A program made the translations under genes and the position numbers. The notes beneath the pieces were generated by a model that saw nothing but the letters and a program-made list of their open reading frames with translations, was not told the DNA's origin and did not search any database. Shown here piece after piece: positions 12,151 through 25,100 of a stretch of 64,000 nucleotides of DNA; within the stretch, counting starts at the first letter, position 1; each line of letters opens with the position of its first letter. This DNA comes from Gnetum montanum (taxonomy: Eukaryota > Streptophyta > Gnetopsida > Gnetales > Gnetaceae), in assembly GCA_015680685.1 (NCBI GenBank), contig MNCI01035354.1, positions 428,324 through 492,323 of the forward strand, given 5' to 3'.

Positions 12151-15100
12151 ATAGGTGGCCATCTCCCCCATGACTGAATTAGAAGGAAAAGATCTGAAAT
12201 AGTGAGTGAGATCGTCCTCTCTCAAATGTGCTATGTGCATAGACCATCTAGGTTCATGATAAGGGTTGGTTAGTTGCACACAGACTAGTATTCTCCTATT
12301 GGAGTGCTCATTTGGTTCCAACTTCCCTTAATTGGTGGTTTTAGATTAAGGGTTGGAAGTTGGTGACACTCTTACTCCAATGCATCTATCCTTTCTTCAT
12401 GGGCGCAAGTTGGTCCCCCAGTTAATTCCATGCATATTGGTGGGTTGCTCTCTTGATTAGCTATCAACCACTAGGTGTTCGCTTATTGTGTGGTTGCTAC
12501 ATATAGGTACTTTTGTTTGTTAACTTCCTAGGCACACCGATTGCATGTAGGAGATGTTGAATGCTCCTGTATGCTATCACCCTCTGTATCACTTTATGTG
12601 ATGCATGGAACCTTCTTCTTCTCAATCTTTCCATACATTTTTTCCTTAGATATTTCCAAGGAAAGATCATGGATCCCTAGGCATGCATTCACAGTACTTA
12701 GCCATGCCCTTCCCATTATTATAGGGGAGTCCCCCTTGTCATTGTTGACTTGTATCACTAGGAAATCAGCTAGGTATGACCAACCACACATAGTGGTAAC
12801 AATGTCCTCTACCAATCCCAAGGGAATAGTGATGGAATGGTTAGCCAGCTCTAAGTGAATATTGCTCTTCTTTAGTGGAGGCAGGTTCCAAGCTTTATAC
12901 ATTTCTTGTGATATCAAGTTGACTCCGAAACTTTAGTTAACAAGAGCTTTACGTGGTTCATTCCCAATGACTTGGAGGTAGATTAAGGGACTTCCAGGTT
13001 TAGAGAGTTTCCTAGGAAGGTGGCCCACCTTTATCTAGTTAGTGATAGTATGTGTTAACATAATTGTATGCGTTGAGCTCTGTTGTTGGTTTGAATGGAG
13101 CTCCAAATCCTTAATTGATGGAGGATCATTTAGAGGCTCAATCGCTTGTGGTTGTGAGAGCTTGTTTGGGATTTTGGTTCTGAAGAAAGGTCTTCTCTTT
13201 GTATGGCTTTCAGAACTAGTAGTAGGTTGAAGGTTTACAACTCTTGTAGCATTGCATTGCTGCGGTTGAGTTGGGAGTTCCCCTTGCATCGCTGGAGCAG
13301 GTGGTAGTGGAGATATCGGTGTAAGAGTTGCGAATGGATTCGAAGGATGGTATGCATGTGGTGTGTCTCTCCTAGGAGAAGGAATCCTATAATACTCTTG
13401 AGCTTGGTAGTAACGTGTTGATGTCACATGACCAAAAGATTTATGTGGAGAGGTTGGCTACTGCACGTAATAGCCATATAGGTCCAATTACTGGTAAGGG
13501 TATTGTTGCCTTGGCGGTGGCATCCCCCATGACTGTGGGTATTTCCACTGCTAGTGTTGCTCCATAGGTTGTGGCAAAGTTCCACTTGGATAATATGTTA
13601 ATGGTTGGTGGAACTGCCTCAGGTTACCTTGGGGATAAGGTAACCGATGGGGTGCTTGTCGTTTGTTAAGTATCGGGTTGAGTGCATACATCCAAGACTC
13701 TTGTAGATGTGAGATTATTGGGAAATATCCCTTAGGATGATCATATTGGCATATTTCACATCCATCGTCATTGTCTATATCCGAATCCTGAACCTCTTTA
13801 GTGATAGCTAATTTACCCTTACCTTTGTTACGTGCATGGTCCAAATCCCTCTTCTTTTTCTTATCATGGTCATTACTTCGCTTCTTAGACTCCTCTACGA
13901 TTTTTAAAACAATTTCAAATCTACTATCTAAGGAGTTCCACATTTGATCTACCTTAGTTAATACTTCTATTATTAATTTTTGAAGTGGCAAGGTTTTCCT
14001 ACTCACCAACTCTTTGAGTGATGACTCATCCTCCTCCTCAAAGAATCTTACTCCCCTCTTTCGGAGGGAAGGATCACAGTTATACTCTTTCGTGCTTTCT
14101 CTCTTACGTAGCTCTCCTTCATCCTTAGCTACTTGCTCCAACAATCTATGAACCTTATGGGACCTAAGTTTAGATAATCTCCCTTGGGCATATATCCCAA
14201 GGATTCTCCTAGTTTCATGTCTTAGCCCATCTACGAGATGGCATAGTTGATCCCATTGTGCATAACCATGGCCCAAGCAACGATGTAACAGTGCATAATA
14301 TCGGCCCATGGCAGCATCCAAGGATACATGAGTTCCCTACTTCCATCCTTGGATCTGTTTTCATAAGTTGGACACTCAGGAGTACGTTTGATATTTATCA
14401 TTAAACAGTTCTAGCATCATACTCCAGCTCCTAATGGTTTCTGGTTCTAAGGACTGGTACCAGCTTTTCGCTTCTTTTATGAGTGTCCTTGGGAATAAAT
14501 TTAATTTTTTCCACTCATTCTCAATATTCTGCAAGGCATAGGCATTGTGAAATGCCTATAAGTGGTTCTATGGATCAATGTTGTATCCCCCCTCAAATCA
14601 TGGGATATTATTCATGTCTAGTCTCTTGATCCAGCTATCTTTTTGGTGCCTTGTAGGTATTCTCATAGCCTCCAATATGTCTACTATGCTTCAGGTTGCA
14701 AGTAGGGGTTCTTCATTGTCATTTCTCTCATAGCATCTATGATGTCTACGCATTTCCCTACTTTCCCTTCTTCCATGCCTTGATTCCCTAGAGTGCCCTC
14801 ATCCTCGCTCTTGACTCTCTCGTTGAGGTTTCTCATTTTTCTTACCCTTTTCCTCATGATGAGGTTCCATATGACTGCATCTTGATGTTGAACAAGGGGG
14901 TGAATGTTGTGATGTAGGGGAAGAGGAAGGAAAACCATTACCATGACGATGTTTCCTACCTTCCCTTCGGTGATCTCGACCCCGATTGTGATGACGATTA
15001 GAATGCTCGCCCTTATCTTGTATTTGTGTTCCCTCATTGAAAACTTGGTGTTCTTGGGAATCAGAACCAAGGTTGTGTATCATGGAGTGAAGGTTCTGAT

Positions 15101-15587
15101 ACACCACCTCCTAACTATCATTAGGAGGGGGAACATCATTTTGTGGAGAACCTATTGAAATAGGTTCACCACCCTTAATTTCTCTTATAACGGGCAAAGC
15201 ATTATGGGGTCCTTTGCCCTTTAACAATGTGTGGTAACTCTTTTGCCGCATGTCTAGTTGACATTGCGCTTCTATGGGATGGTAGTCCCTTGCATTGTAA
15301 TCACATGCAATGTACTCAGCATATAATTGTGACATGCCTATTCGTGCAAGGGCATGAAGGAGCATGTTGGAGGTAGCTTTGTCTGGAGGCAACACTATGT
15401 TATCCTCCAAGTCTCTCCAATGCAATTGTTCATCTTGATGAAAGACAAAGGTAAATTTAGGTATCTATTCATCTTGATGAACATATACCACACTGAATTG
15501 TTGAGGAACTAGTAGATTTTGGTGCCACCGACTTTCTATAGTCTTGGTCCTAGGTGATGAAGTGCTTTTATGTGGAGAAGAAGACAT
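12150..15587 (-). pseudogene. gag-protease polyprotein of E1 (decayed)
   Basis: Starts at ATG 15587 (protein begins MSSSPHKST), then a conserved N-terminal phrase LARIGMSQLYAEYIACDY, a His/Arg/Ser linker (15107-14800), the capsid-like domain (about 14640-14000, phrase MDAAMGRYYALLHRCLGHGY), a Lys-rich segment, the Cys/His patch CEICQYDHPKG (about 13760), a Pro/Gln/Tyr-rich region (13680-13100) and the retropepsin-like domain (12950-12594, PIIMGRAWLST). The protease active site reads N-stop-S where E4 and E6 have DSG, so this copy has lost protease. Gag serves as the particle coat and the protease cuts it; here both are broken by stops. Confidence 0.8.
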
Positions 15588-15713
15588 TTTTATCTTGTCG
15601 GTGTGCTATTGATCGATGTTTAAATTTTCTTCTGATTAACCCTAAGGGTTCATTTAAGCTTCCCAATGATGTGGATGATTTCCTATGTTCTACTTAGCAC
15701 ACAAACAACTTAG

Positions 15714-15733
15714 TCCCAGGTAACGACACCAAT
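15714..15733 (-). other. Primer binding site of E1
   Basis: Minus strand TTGGTGTCGTTACCTGGGAC, directly inside the 5' LTR; a decayed form of the site in E5. Confidence 0.75.
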
Positions 15734-16514
15734 GATGAGTGGCGAGGTACCCCTACACTCAACCATACGAATATGAGCATTACATGCATGATCCGGTCGA
15801 ACTCCAAGGACTAAGTGCTTATGTGCCTTATGGAACACTTAAGGTTAATCAATCATTATCTTCCCAAGCTTACTTGTATTTGTCATGGTTGTATGGTTAA
15901 GTAAGCTTGAGGCATGTGATTTTTATGTCTTTTATCTTTTTATCGCCTTTGCTAAGAGGAGAAAGAGTGAAGAGACCAAGTAACTAACTTTCACTAACTA
16001 AGCTCTAATCGTCCTAGCATCAGTATCCATTCCCACTCACCATATACACCCTAAACTTGTGCAATGTTATTGGGATTACCAAATGCTATTCGGTACTAGG
16101 TTACCAAGCGTAGCACATGTGCTCGAAGCGGTAGTACTGAATGCACTTAACTAGGAGTTGAGGGTTGAGAGAGATTAATTATCTAAGAAATAATTTAAGA
16201 ATTTAACATTAATTAAATCCTAATTAGCTTAGTCCATGCACTACAAGGTTTATCAGGAAGTTCATCTTTATTTCCATACACAAATGTGTGCTCAGGTACA
16301 ATTTGCTCGAATAAAGATCCATTCACTTTGAGACTCCTACTGTGGGCACATGGAAATTATTCTATCTCTGGAATGGTAAAAATGTCAGAGTTTCACTAAG
16401 GGTCTAGATCTAGATGAAGAAACAAGGGAAGGCCACCTCTTATTTATAGAATTGGTGACAGGCTACGATATCGCGTATGTGATATCGTGACCTATGCGAT
16501 ATCGCATCCCATCA
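15734..16514 (-). repeat. 5' LTR of E1 (781 bp)
   Basis: Same ends as 9471-10270 and the same internal order. U3 is slightly shorter because one GATATC repeat unit is missing, which explains most of the 19-bp length difference. Minus-strand TATA-like box around 16436-16450. Confidence 0.92.
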
Positions 16515-17465
16515 TCCAGGAATTATGAAAGCTAGAATTAAAATCTCAATGTTAGAATGTTTGAAGTTGAGATGTATACTCATTGTATATAATAAGATTT
16601 TCTAAACTAAATTGAAACCAAATAGAATGTGCCAGCAAAACTAATTTATTATTTTTTAAATCCTTTATCAAGGTTAGCAATAATACCTTCTCAATTTCTA
16701 TTATTCATCAAGAGTCCAAATTCATCCTCTATGAGGTGTTTTTTAAAGGTTAGCATTCCATTAAATTCACTACTATAAATAGAAAATAGTACATAACATC
16801 TCACAATTTCTTTAAAATCAACTGATTTCTTTCTTTGTGCTTGTTCTACTTAAACCAAACAAATAATTTTGATAAGATACTTATGATAGATTTAAGTAAA
16901 TTAATGTTGAGTTAATATTTTTCAAATGCTAATACCAAAATCCATAATGGATTTCAACTAAGATATCTCTCCTAAAAACTAGGGGTCAAACCTTAATTTC
17001 TCTCATAGTTTCAAATGCCAACTAATAGGTTTTATCCAAAATCAAAGGTTTCCATATCAAATTCTTGAAAACATTTCTTGCATCAAGTTTTACATGTTGG
17101 ACTCAAAAAATATGCATTCCAAAATATTTTTTTATTATTATGTCATCCAAAAACATAAATGTGCATAAATATTAAGAAGTAAAAATCAAATTAGGAATAA
17201 TTAAAATAAATTTATCTACTTGAAAATGATGCACGACAATGAAATTTCTCACATGGATGGATCTCCTAGTATGGTTTCAATTTTAGACAAAAGAATGAGA
17301 TCTAAGAAAAATTTTAAAATGAAATCTTGGAATGAGGAAAATAGAAAAATCATTTAGACTAACAAAGGTTGCCTAGGCTTGGACTATGGATTCTACAATT
17401 ATCAACAATGAAAATGGATGATTTCTAATAGAAGGATTATTATCTATACTCACAAGGAAACAATA
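16515..17465. other. Gene-free AT-rich flank
   Basis: No conserved ORF or repeat with recognisable ends was seen between E1 and the SINE at 17466. Confidence 0.5.
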
Positions 17466-17616
17466 AGGTATTAGCTTAGTGGTAAGACTGTTGATTTGAA
17501 ATATCCAAGTCATATATTTTTTTCTAGTGGAAAATGTTGAGTTATAAAGTTCTAATTGAACTATATATCTTGGGGTATAGCTATATTACAATTATTTCAA
17601 GGTTTCAACACCCTTT
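17466..17616 (+). repeat. tRNA-derived SINE copy 2
   Basis: Best-preserved A box of the three: TTAGCTTAGTGGTAAGAC. Then TTGATTTGAAATATCCAAGTC, GTTGAGTTATAAAG and the tail CTATATTACAATTATTTC...CAACACCC. Copies 1 and 2 share the whole body. Confidence 0.65.
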
Positions 17617-18193
17617 CCCCCAATACTCACAAGGACATATTAAGGTTTTGGCCAATAGGTAATGCTAGTGAGTATCTAGTGCCTATAAAGCACATGTAGC
17701 CAAAATCTAAAATTTAAATATAAGATTTACTTCTAAAATTGATCTATATCCAAGGCTAGACCTCCAAAAAAATTTTCGTTACTAACATGCAAGCTATATA
17801 AAAGCTATAAGCTACACAAGGTCTAAGGTTAAAATCTATATGTAGTTATCTAAAGGGTACTACTCTATACTACCATGCTAAAGCAAATAAAATATTCTAA
17901 CCAAGCATCAAATAAAATATAAAAGCATGGCCAAACATTTCAAACACATAATAAAAAAAAGTACATCACATGCTTGATGTAGAGTAACATATTCTAATGA
18001 CCAATCCAATACTCACTACTTGCCTAGAAAAAACTCCAACAAGGGTTGATATACATATGATTTAAATAAAATAATTAAAATATAAAATATAACCTTTAAA
18101 AATTATTTATAAAGCATGTATATCAAACATAAAATAAGATACAATTATAATTAAAACAATAATCACAAGCATGTACATAGGCACAAAGCATAG
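17617..18193. other. Gene-free AT-rich DNA
   Basis: Nothing recognisable. Confidence 0.5.
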
Positions 18194-18420
18194 TGGGTGT
18201 GTTGGAGCCTCAAAATAATTGTAATATAGGTACATCCTAAGATATATATTGAAATTAAAAAAAAATATTCATCATTTAGAGCCATAGTGCTCATCCTACT
18301 AAGTAGGGTCTCAAAAGAATTGGTAGAAGAGCAAAATCCTAACTTCTTCAAGTGGCTATGCCCAGGCTCAAACCTAGATCTTCGACTTACAAAATAAGCA
18401 TCTTATCATCAACATACAGT
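18194..18420 (-). repeat. tRNA-derived SINE copy 3, different body
   Basis: On the minus strand: A-box-like TGATGATAAGATGCTTA (18397-18413), B-box-like GGTTTGAGCCTG (18363-18374), a longer body, then the same tail as copies 1 and 2 (CCTATATTACAATTATTTTG, then CCAACAC). A different tRNA-related head on a common tail means two SINE subfamilies with one shared 3' end. Confidence 0.6.
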
Positions 18421-19205
18421 GAAATTAGAAATTTATAATTTAACATTGCCCACCCAAATTAGAACCATGATTTGGAACTTTCAAATCAAAATTTTTATCA
18501 CTAGGCTAATAAATAAGCATATAGCATAAGCTTGTTAAACAACATATCAAAGGTTCAAGTTACAAGACATAACAACTAAGGGAAAATGACTTCTAGAACT
18601 AAAATGTTACAAAGATATGTATAAAATGTAGTCATATGAAACCATAGAAAAGCTTAAAATGTAAACAAGATTGCTAAAAAAATTAATCAACCCATTAATA
18701 AAGATAATATGCACTTTCATAGTACTTAGAGTTATATATAGTTAAAAAATAAAATTATTGATAAATAGTTATACCTTATGTAATAAAAGAATGTTTTAAA
18801 TATTTATTATCAAGTACAAGGTTAAGAGTTCAAAACTAAATAATCATATAATGGAATAACCCACAAGGATGACATAAAATAATTGTTAAAAGAATAATTA
18901 TGAAAAACAATTAGGAAGCACCTAATCACATGACATAATGAGCCATTTATAAACATCCTACAAGCTCACATAAAATAGGAGGGGGATGTTGGACTTTAAA
19001 AATTTTATTAATAATAAGTAAACAAAAAATAGGAATGCATGACATGCTTAATCACTTACTATAAAGTCCTAGAAACATGGAAAGTAATAACTTTTCAATT
19101 TTAGGGATATCTACTTAGGTGAATAATCTTACAACATCTTCTTTGTAACTAGATATGAAAATTAATCATTAGTAGGAAGGGTGATCCTAGTTCTAACATC
19201 ATTTT
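18421..19205. other. Gene-free AT-rich DNA left of E3
   Basis: No conserved ORF or repeat ends seen. Confidence 0.5.
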
Positions 19206-20091
19206 TGATGGGTCATAGTTGGCTATGTTAACAAGGCCTCATCGACTAGGCCTTGTCGACGCATTGTTTCATGTGTTGACACAACCTTGTCGATGTAGTG
19301 TCCATTTTTTGCTTATAAATATGCACTCACAAACTACATTTATGGCATCAAATTCATAGTAGTAGCATAGCTTGTGTAGTTTTTTCATTTGAAAGTTAGA
19401 CTATTTTTCCCAAATGCCTGCAGCAAGAGTCTTTGAGTGTACAAATCTTTATTCAAGCACTGTTGTACCTAAACCATACCAATGTGTATAGTAATAAAGA
19501 TGATCTTCTTAATAAACCTTGCAGTATTCTAGATAGTTTAAATGTTTTATTTATGCATTCATTATTTTTATTAAATACTCAATTAAGCTAAATTATACTT
19601 TATTTAATTAAGCTAAGTAGATTAAATTCATAAGTACAACTGCTTCGAGCATAAACATGTATTCACTTGGTAATCCTAGCAGTGTTATTACTTGGTGCAC
19701 TCAATAGCATAGTGCTTGGTATCCTAGCAATGGATACATGGGTTCAGGATGTGTATAGAAAGTAGGACCATATGCTTATGTTAGGACTAGTTAGAGATTA
19801 GTGAATTAGTTAAATTAAATTAGTCATTAAATTTCTTTATCTCTCTCTCTCTCTTCAAGCACCAAAGAACTTAAAACATCAAATGATAAAAGTCATATAC
19901 ATTGATTACACTTAACTCTACCATGTGCATCACAGGTATAGTTGGGAAGACAACAAATGATCTTAGACCAAGGTTCACTGCCTAGGATACTAGTGCATTG
20001 GAAACTATCAAGTCTATAGAATTTGACTAGATAAGGCATGAACACTTCATGATTCGTATGGTTGGGCATAGGAGGAGCTCATTATTCATCA
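19206..20091 (+). repeat. 5' LTR of E3 (886 bp)
   Basis: TGATGGGTCATAG...ATTCATCA. The U3 differs from that of E0-E6: instead of GATATC palindromes it has repeats based on GACTAGGCCTTGTCGAC (19236-19290). TATA-like GCTTATAAATATGC at about 19311. AATAAAGATG polyadenylation-like signal near 19494. The end TTGGGCATAGGAGGAGCTC is related to the GTATGGTTGAGTGTAGGGGT end of the younger LTRs. Confidence 0.88.
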
Positions 20092-20111
20092 TTGGCACTA
20101 TTGTTGGGGAC
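20092..20111 (+). other. Primer binding site of E3
   Basis: TTGGCACTATTGTTGGGGAC, directly after the LTR end; same class as the sites of E0-E5. Confidence 0.75.
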
Positions 20112-20243
20112 TCTATTTGTTGAAACATGCACTATCTAAGATTAGTGACCATTATTAATATCATTGGATGTACTCAAGGTCAACATCACTCTTACATGAC
20201 ATATAGCTACTAATCATACTGATAATTTTATTTGCTTTGCAAA

Positions 20244-21132
20244 ATGTCTCCTTCTTCTCATAGGTGTGAAGATGTTAAACAATTGGTCCCACAAGAGTGT
20301 AAAGTGGTATATACTCATCTTGATTAGTATGTACCAAACTTCACCTTCATCCTACACTAGGATGAGCAACTGTGATGGCGTGACATGGAGGGCAACATCG
20401 TAATACCTCCTGATTGATTTGTGCCCTAGATGTTGTTTCAAACCCTTAAGAAGTTAGACATCTTGTATCTTCAAGAGGAATATGTTGTGAATGGTTATAA
20501 AACTTGGGACTACCATCCCACTGAAGCACAATGAAAGTGAGATCAACATCAAGAGAATCACCATGAGTTTTCAAAGGAGAAACACTTCATTGATCCCTTA
20601 TTCCTATTGAACTAATATGATGCTAAGGAACCTCCATTTAGGGGTTCTCAACATGAAGATTCTCTACCCCCTATTGTTGGTGATGAGGGTGTGGCCCTGA
20701 AGCTTTGATTCACTATTCATAAATGAAGTTCAAAAAAAGTGACAATCAAGGCAAGAACTCCGGAAAACCTCATAATGGCAAGGGATCTAAAGATGACGAT
20801 CATAATGAACAAAGAGATGGTGGCAAATACCATAGTGGTGATGGTGGTTCACCTTCCTCTTTATCCTTTTCATCTAATTCTAAACATTCCTCTTCATTTG
20901 TTATTTCTCATAGAAGCCACCATAGAAATAATCATGATGAAGGTGATCAACAAGATAACAATGATCGTAGAGGCCATAAAAAATGAAGGGATGGCACAAA
21001 CCATCATTGGCATCATCAACAAAATGATGATGATGAACCTTTATTAGCAACTCGAAGCATGCTTAACATTGCAGAGGCAATTAATATTTCAACTTGGCAT
21101 GTGAAAGATGGTCAGATCAAGCACTTAGACAT
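20244..21132 (+). pseudogene. gag of E3, first part (decayed, interrupted)
   Basis: Starts at ATG 20244 (MSPSSHRCED). Includes the gag N-terminal phrase THLD.YVPNFTFILH shared with E5, a His/Asp/Ser-rich linker (20739-20990), and the segment leading to the capsid-like domain, ending at HLDI where E4 is inserted. More than eight stops, chiefly at former Trp, Gln and Arg codons. Confidence 0.75.
21128..21132 (+). other. Target-site duplication of E4, left copy (GACAT)
   Basis: GACAT directly before the LTR; the right copy is at 28165-28169. Joining the flanks restores the order of the E3 gag. Confidence 0.93.
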
Positions 21133-21967
21133 TGATGAGTCATGATATCGTGTACATGATATCGCATTTGCGATATCGCATCGGTGATATCGCATCAGCC
21201 CCTGTGATATTCCGTACGTGATAGCGCAGCTAGTTGCTAGTTCTATAAATAAGAGGTGGCTTTCCCTTGTTTCCATCTAGATCTAGATCCTTAGCTAAAC
21301 TTTGGTAGTTTTACCATTCTAGAGATAGAATAATTTCCATGTGCCTGCAGTAGGAGTCTCAAAGTGAACAAATCTTTATTTGAGCAAATTGTACCTAAGC
21401 ACACATTTGTGTATGGAAATAAAGACAAACTTTCTAATAAACCTTGCAGCATGTGCACTAAGCTAAATAGGATTTAATTATTGTAAATGTTTAACTGCTT
21501 TCCTAGATAATTAAATCTCTCTCAACCTGCAACTCTCCTAGTAAAGTGCATTCAGTACGACTACTTTGAACACATGTCTAATGCTTGGTAATTCAGTAAT
21601 GAGTAGCGTTTGGTAATCCCAGTAGCATTGCACTGGTTTAGGGTGTGTGTGGCAAGTGGGAATGGATACTGGTGCTAGGAAAATTAGAACATATTTAATG
21701 AATAGTTAATGAAAGTTAGTTACTTAGTCTCTTCACCCTTCCTCATTATCATAGGCATTAAAAAGAGAAAAGATATAAAAATCACATGCCTCAAACTTAC
21801 TTAATCATACAACGATGACAATACAAGTAAGTTTGGGAAGAAAACGATTGATTAACCTTAAGTGTTCCATAAGGCATGTAAGCACTTAGTCCTTGGAGTT
21901 TGACTGGATCGCACGTGAGATGCTCGTATTCGTATGGTTGAGTGTAGGGGTACCTCGCCACTCATCA
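21133..21967 (+). repeat. 5' LTR of E4 (835 bp)
   Basis: TGATGAGTCATGATATCG...CGCCACTCATCA. U3 holds four GATATC-centred repeats (21146-21225), about 40 bp more than the 3' LTR. TATA-like TTCTATAAATAAGAGG at 21241-21256. Confidence 0.93.
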
Positions 21968-21987
21968 TTGGCACTGTTGCCAGGGAC
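21968..21987 (+). other. Primer binding site of E4
   Basis: TTGGCACTGTTGCCAGGGAC, immediately after the LTR. Confidence 0.8.
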
Positions 21988-22113
21988 TTAGTTGTTTGTG
22001 CACTACTTAGAACATAGGAAATCATCCACATCGTTAGGAAGCTTAAACAAACCCTTAGGGTTAATCAAGAGAAAAATAAGATAATGGTAAACAGCACACC
22101 GAATAAGACAAAA

Positions 22114-25100
22114 ATTTCTTCTTCTTTGCACAAAAGCACTTCACTGCCTAGGAACAACGCTAGAGACAATTGGCGGTACAACACAAGTAACCTAGATCTG
22201 CCAGTTCCTCAATAATTTTGGGTGATATATACTCATTTTGATGAGTATGTACCCGAATTTACTTTTATTCTCCATCAAGATAAGCAATTGTGTTGGAGAG
22301 ACTTGGAGGGCAACATAGTGTTGCCTACAGACTGAGCAATCCCCAACATGCTCCTTCATGCTCTCGCACGAATAGGCATGTTATAGTTATACGTAGAATA
22401 CATTGCATGTAGCTTTGACACAAGGGATTACCATCCCATAGAAGCGTAACGTCAAAGGGATTTGCAATAGGAGAGATACTATACATCGTTGAAGGGCAAA
22501 GGGCATCATAACACTCCACCCATCTTAAGCGAAATTGAGGGTGGTGAACCTATTTCAATAGGTTCTCCATAAAATGATGTTCCCCCTCCTAATGATGGTG
22601 AAGAGGTGGTGTATCAGAACCTTCACTCCATGATTCACAATCCTGGTTCTGATCTCCACGAACATCAAGTGTTCAATGAGGGAACACACACACATGATAA
22701 GGATGGGCATTCTGATCGTCATCATGATTGGGGCCAAGACCACTAAAGAGAAGGTAGGAAACATCATCATGATGATGGTTCTCCTTCTTCTTCTCCTTCA
22801 TCGTCACATTCACACTCTCCTTCAGTATCAGGACGTAGTCATAAGGAGTCTAACCGTGAGGATAAGGGTAAGCATAGTGAGAAACCTCGATGAGAGAGTC
22901 GAGAAAGAGGATGAGGGCACTCGAAAGAATCAAGGCATGAAAGAAGGGAAAGTAGGGAATGATGTAGACATCATAGACGCTATGAGAGAAATGACCACAA
23001 AGAAACCCTACTTGCAACCCAAAGCCTGTTAGACATCATAGAGGCCATTAGAATTCCTACATGGTACCAGAAAGATAGCAAGATCAAGAGATTAGACATG
23101 AATAACATCCCACAATTTGAGGGGGGATACAACACTGATTCTTAGAACCACTTACAAGCATTTCATGATGCATGTGCCTTGCAGAACATAGAAAATGAGT
23201 GGCAAAAGTTAAAGTTGTTCCCAAGGACACTAGTAAAGGAAGTAGAAAGCTGGTACCGGTCCTTAGAATTGAAAACCATTAGGAGGTGAAGTACGATGCT
23301 AGAATTGTTTAATGATAAATACCAGATGTACTCCCGGGTGTCCAACTTGTGAAAGAAAATCCTAGGATGTAAGCAAGGAAATCATGAATGCTTGGATGCT
23401 TCCATGGACTGTTATTATGCACTATTACATCATTGCCCAAGCCATGGATACTCGTAGCAAGATCAACTATGCCATCTCGTAGATGGACTTAGGCATGAAA
23501 CCAAGAGAACCCTTGGAACATATGCCTAAGGGAGATTATCAGAGCTTAGGTCTCATTAGATTCATAGATTGTTGGAGCAAGTAGCTAAGGAAGAAGGAGA
23601 GCTATGTAAGAGAGAAAGTGCAAAAGAGTACAACCACAATCCTTCCCTCCGAAAAAGGGGAGTGAGATTTTGTGAGGAGGAGGAAGAGTCACCACTCGAA
23701 AAGTTGGTGCATAGGAAAACCTTGCTGCTGCAAAAATTAACAATAGAAGTGTCAACAAAGGTAGACCAAATGTGGGACTCCTTAGATAGCAGATTTAAAA
23801 ATGTTCTTAGAATCGTAGAGGATTCTAAGAAGCGAGGTAGTGACTATGATAAAAAGAAGAAGAGAGAAGTGGTCAATGCACATAATAAAGGTAAGGGTAA
23901 AATGGCTATCACCAAAGAGGTTGTGGATTCTGACACAGACAATGACGATGGATGTGAGATATGCCAATATGACCATCCTAAGGGATGTTGTCCAATATTC
24001 TCACACCTACAAGATTCTGGGATGTATGCACTCAACCCACGACTTAACAAACGACAAGCACCCCGAAGGTTACCTTATCCCCAAGGTAACCTAAGGTAGT
24101 TTCACCAACCATTAATGTATTATCCAAGTGGAACTCCACCACAACCTATTGAGCAACACTAGTAGTGGCAATACCCACAGTCATGGGGGATGCCACCGCC
24201 AAGGCAACAATACCCTTACCGGCAATCGGATCCCTATAGCTATTACATGCAGCAGCCAATCTCTCCAAGTGACTTTGTTGGTCATGTTACATCAAAACGT
24301 CACTACCAAGATTGGGAGTATTATAGGACTCCTTCTCTTGGGAGAGACACACCACATACATACCATCCTCCGAATCCATCTGCCACTCTCACACTGATAG
24401 CTCCATTACCACTCGCTCTAGCAATGCAAGATGAACTTCCACTCAACCGCATTAATGCAATGCTATGAGAGCTAAAAATATTCAACCCACTAATGGTTCT
24501 AACAACTGTACAAATAGAAGATCTTTTTTCAAAACCAATAGTTCAAACAAGCTCTCACAACCACAAGCAGTTGAGCCTCTGAAAGCTCCTCCATCAAATA
24601 AGGCTTTAGAACTCCCTTCAAACAAAAAATAGAGCTCAACGCACATGGTTATGTTAACACATACCATCACTAACTGGATTAAGGTGTGCCACCTTCCCAT
24701 GAAATTCTTTGATCCTAGAAGCCCCCTAATTTATCTACAAGTCATTGGGAATAAACCATGTAAAGCTCTTCTGGACTCAGGTTCCAGTGTCAACATAATA
24801 TCTTAGGGAATGTATAAAGCCTGGAACTTGCCCCCACTAAAGAAGAGCAATATTCACTTAGAGCTAGCTAACCAGTCCATCACTGTTCCCTTGGGACAGG
24901 TTGAGGACATTGTTACCACTTTGCATGGGAGGTCATACCCAGCTGATTTCCTAGTGATACAAGTAAACAATGACAAAGGGGACTTCCCAATAATAATGGG
25001 AAGAGCATGGCTAAGTACCATAAATGCATGCCTAAGAATCCATGATCTTTCCCTAGAAATCTCTAAGGAAAACACTTTTGAGAAGATCAAGAGGAAGAAA

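Larger units (their letters stand above)
9471..16514 (-). mobile_element. E1: complete non-autonomous gag-protease retroelement
   Basis: Minus-strand element of 7.04 kb with two LTRs (15734-16514 as 5', 9471-10270 as 3') that are highly similar along their length. Internal region about 5.46 kb: primer site, gag, protease, then about 1.9 kb of non-coding sequence and a G-rich plus-strand primer motif. There is no reverse transcriptase, RNase H or integrase. The flanking pentamers CCTAG and TCCAG agree at only three of five positions, so a target duplication is not clear. Confidence 0.9.
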
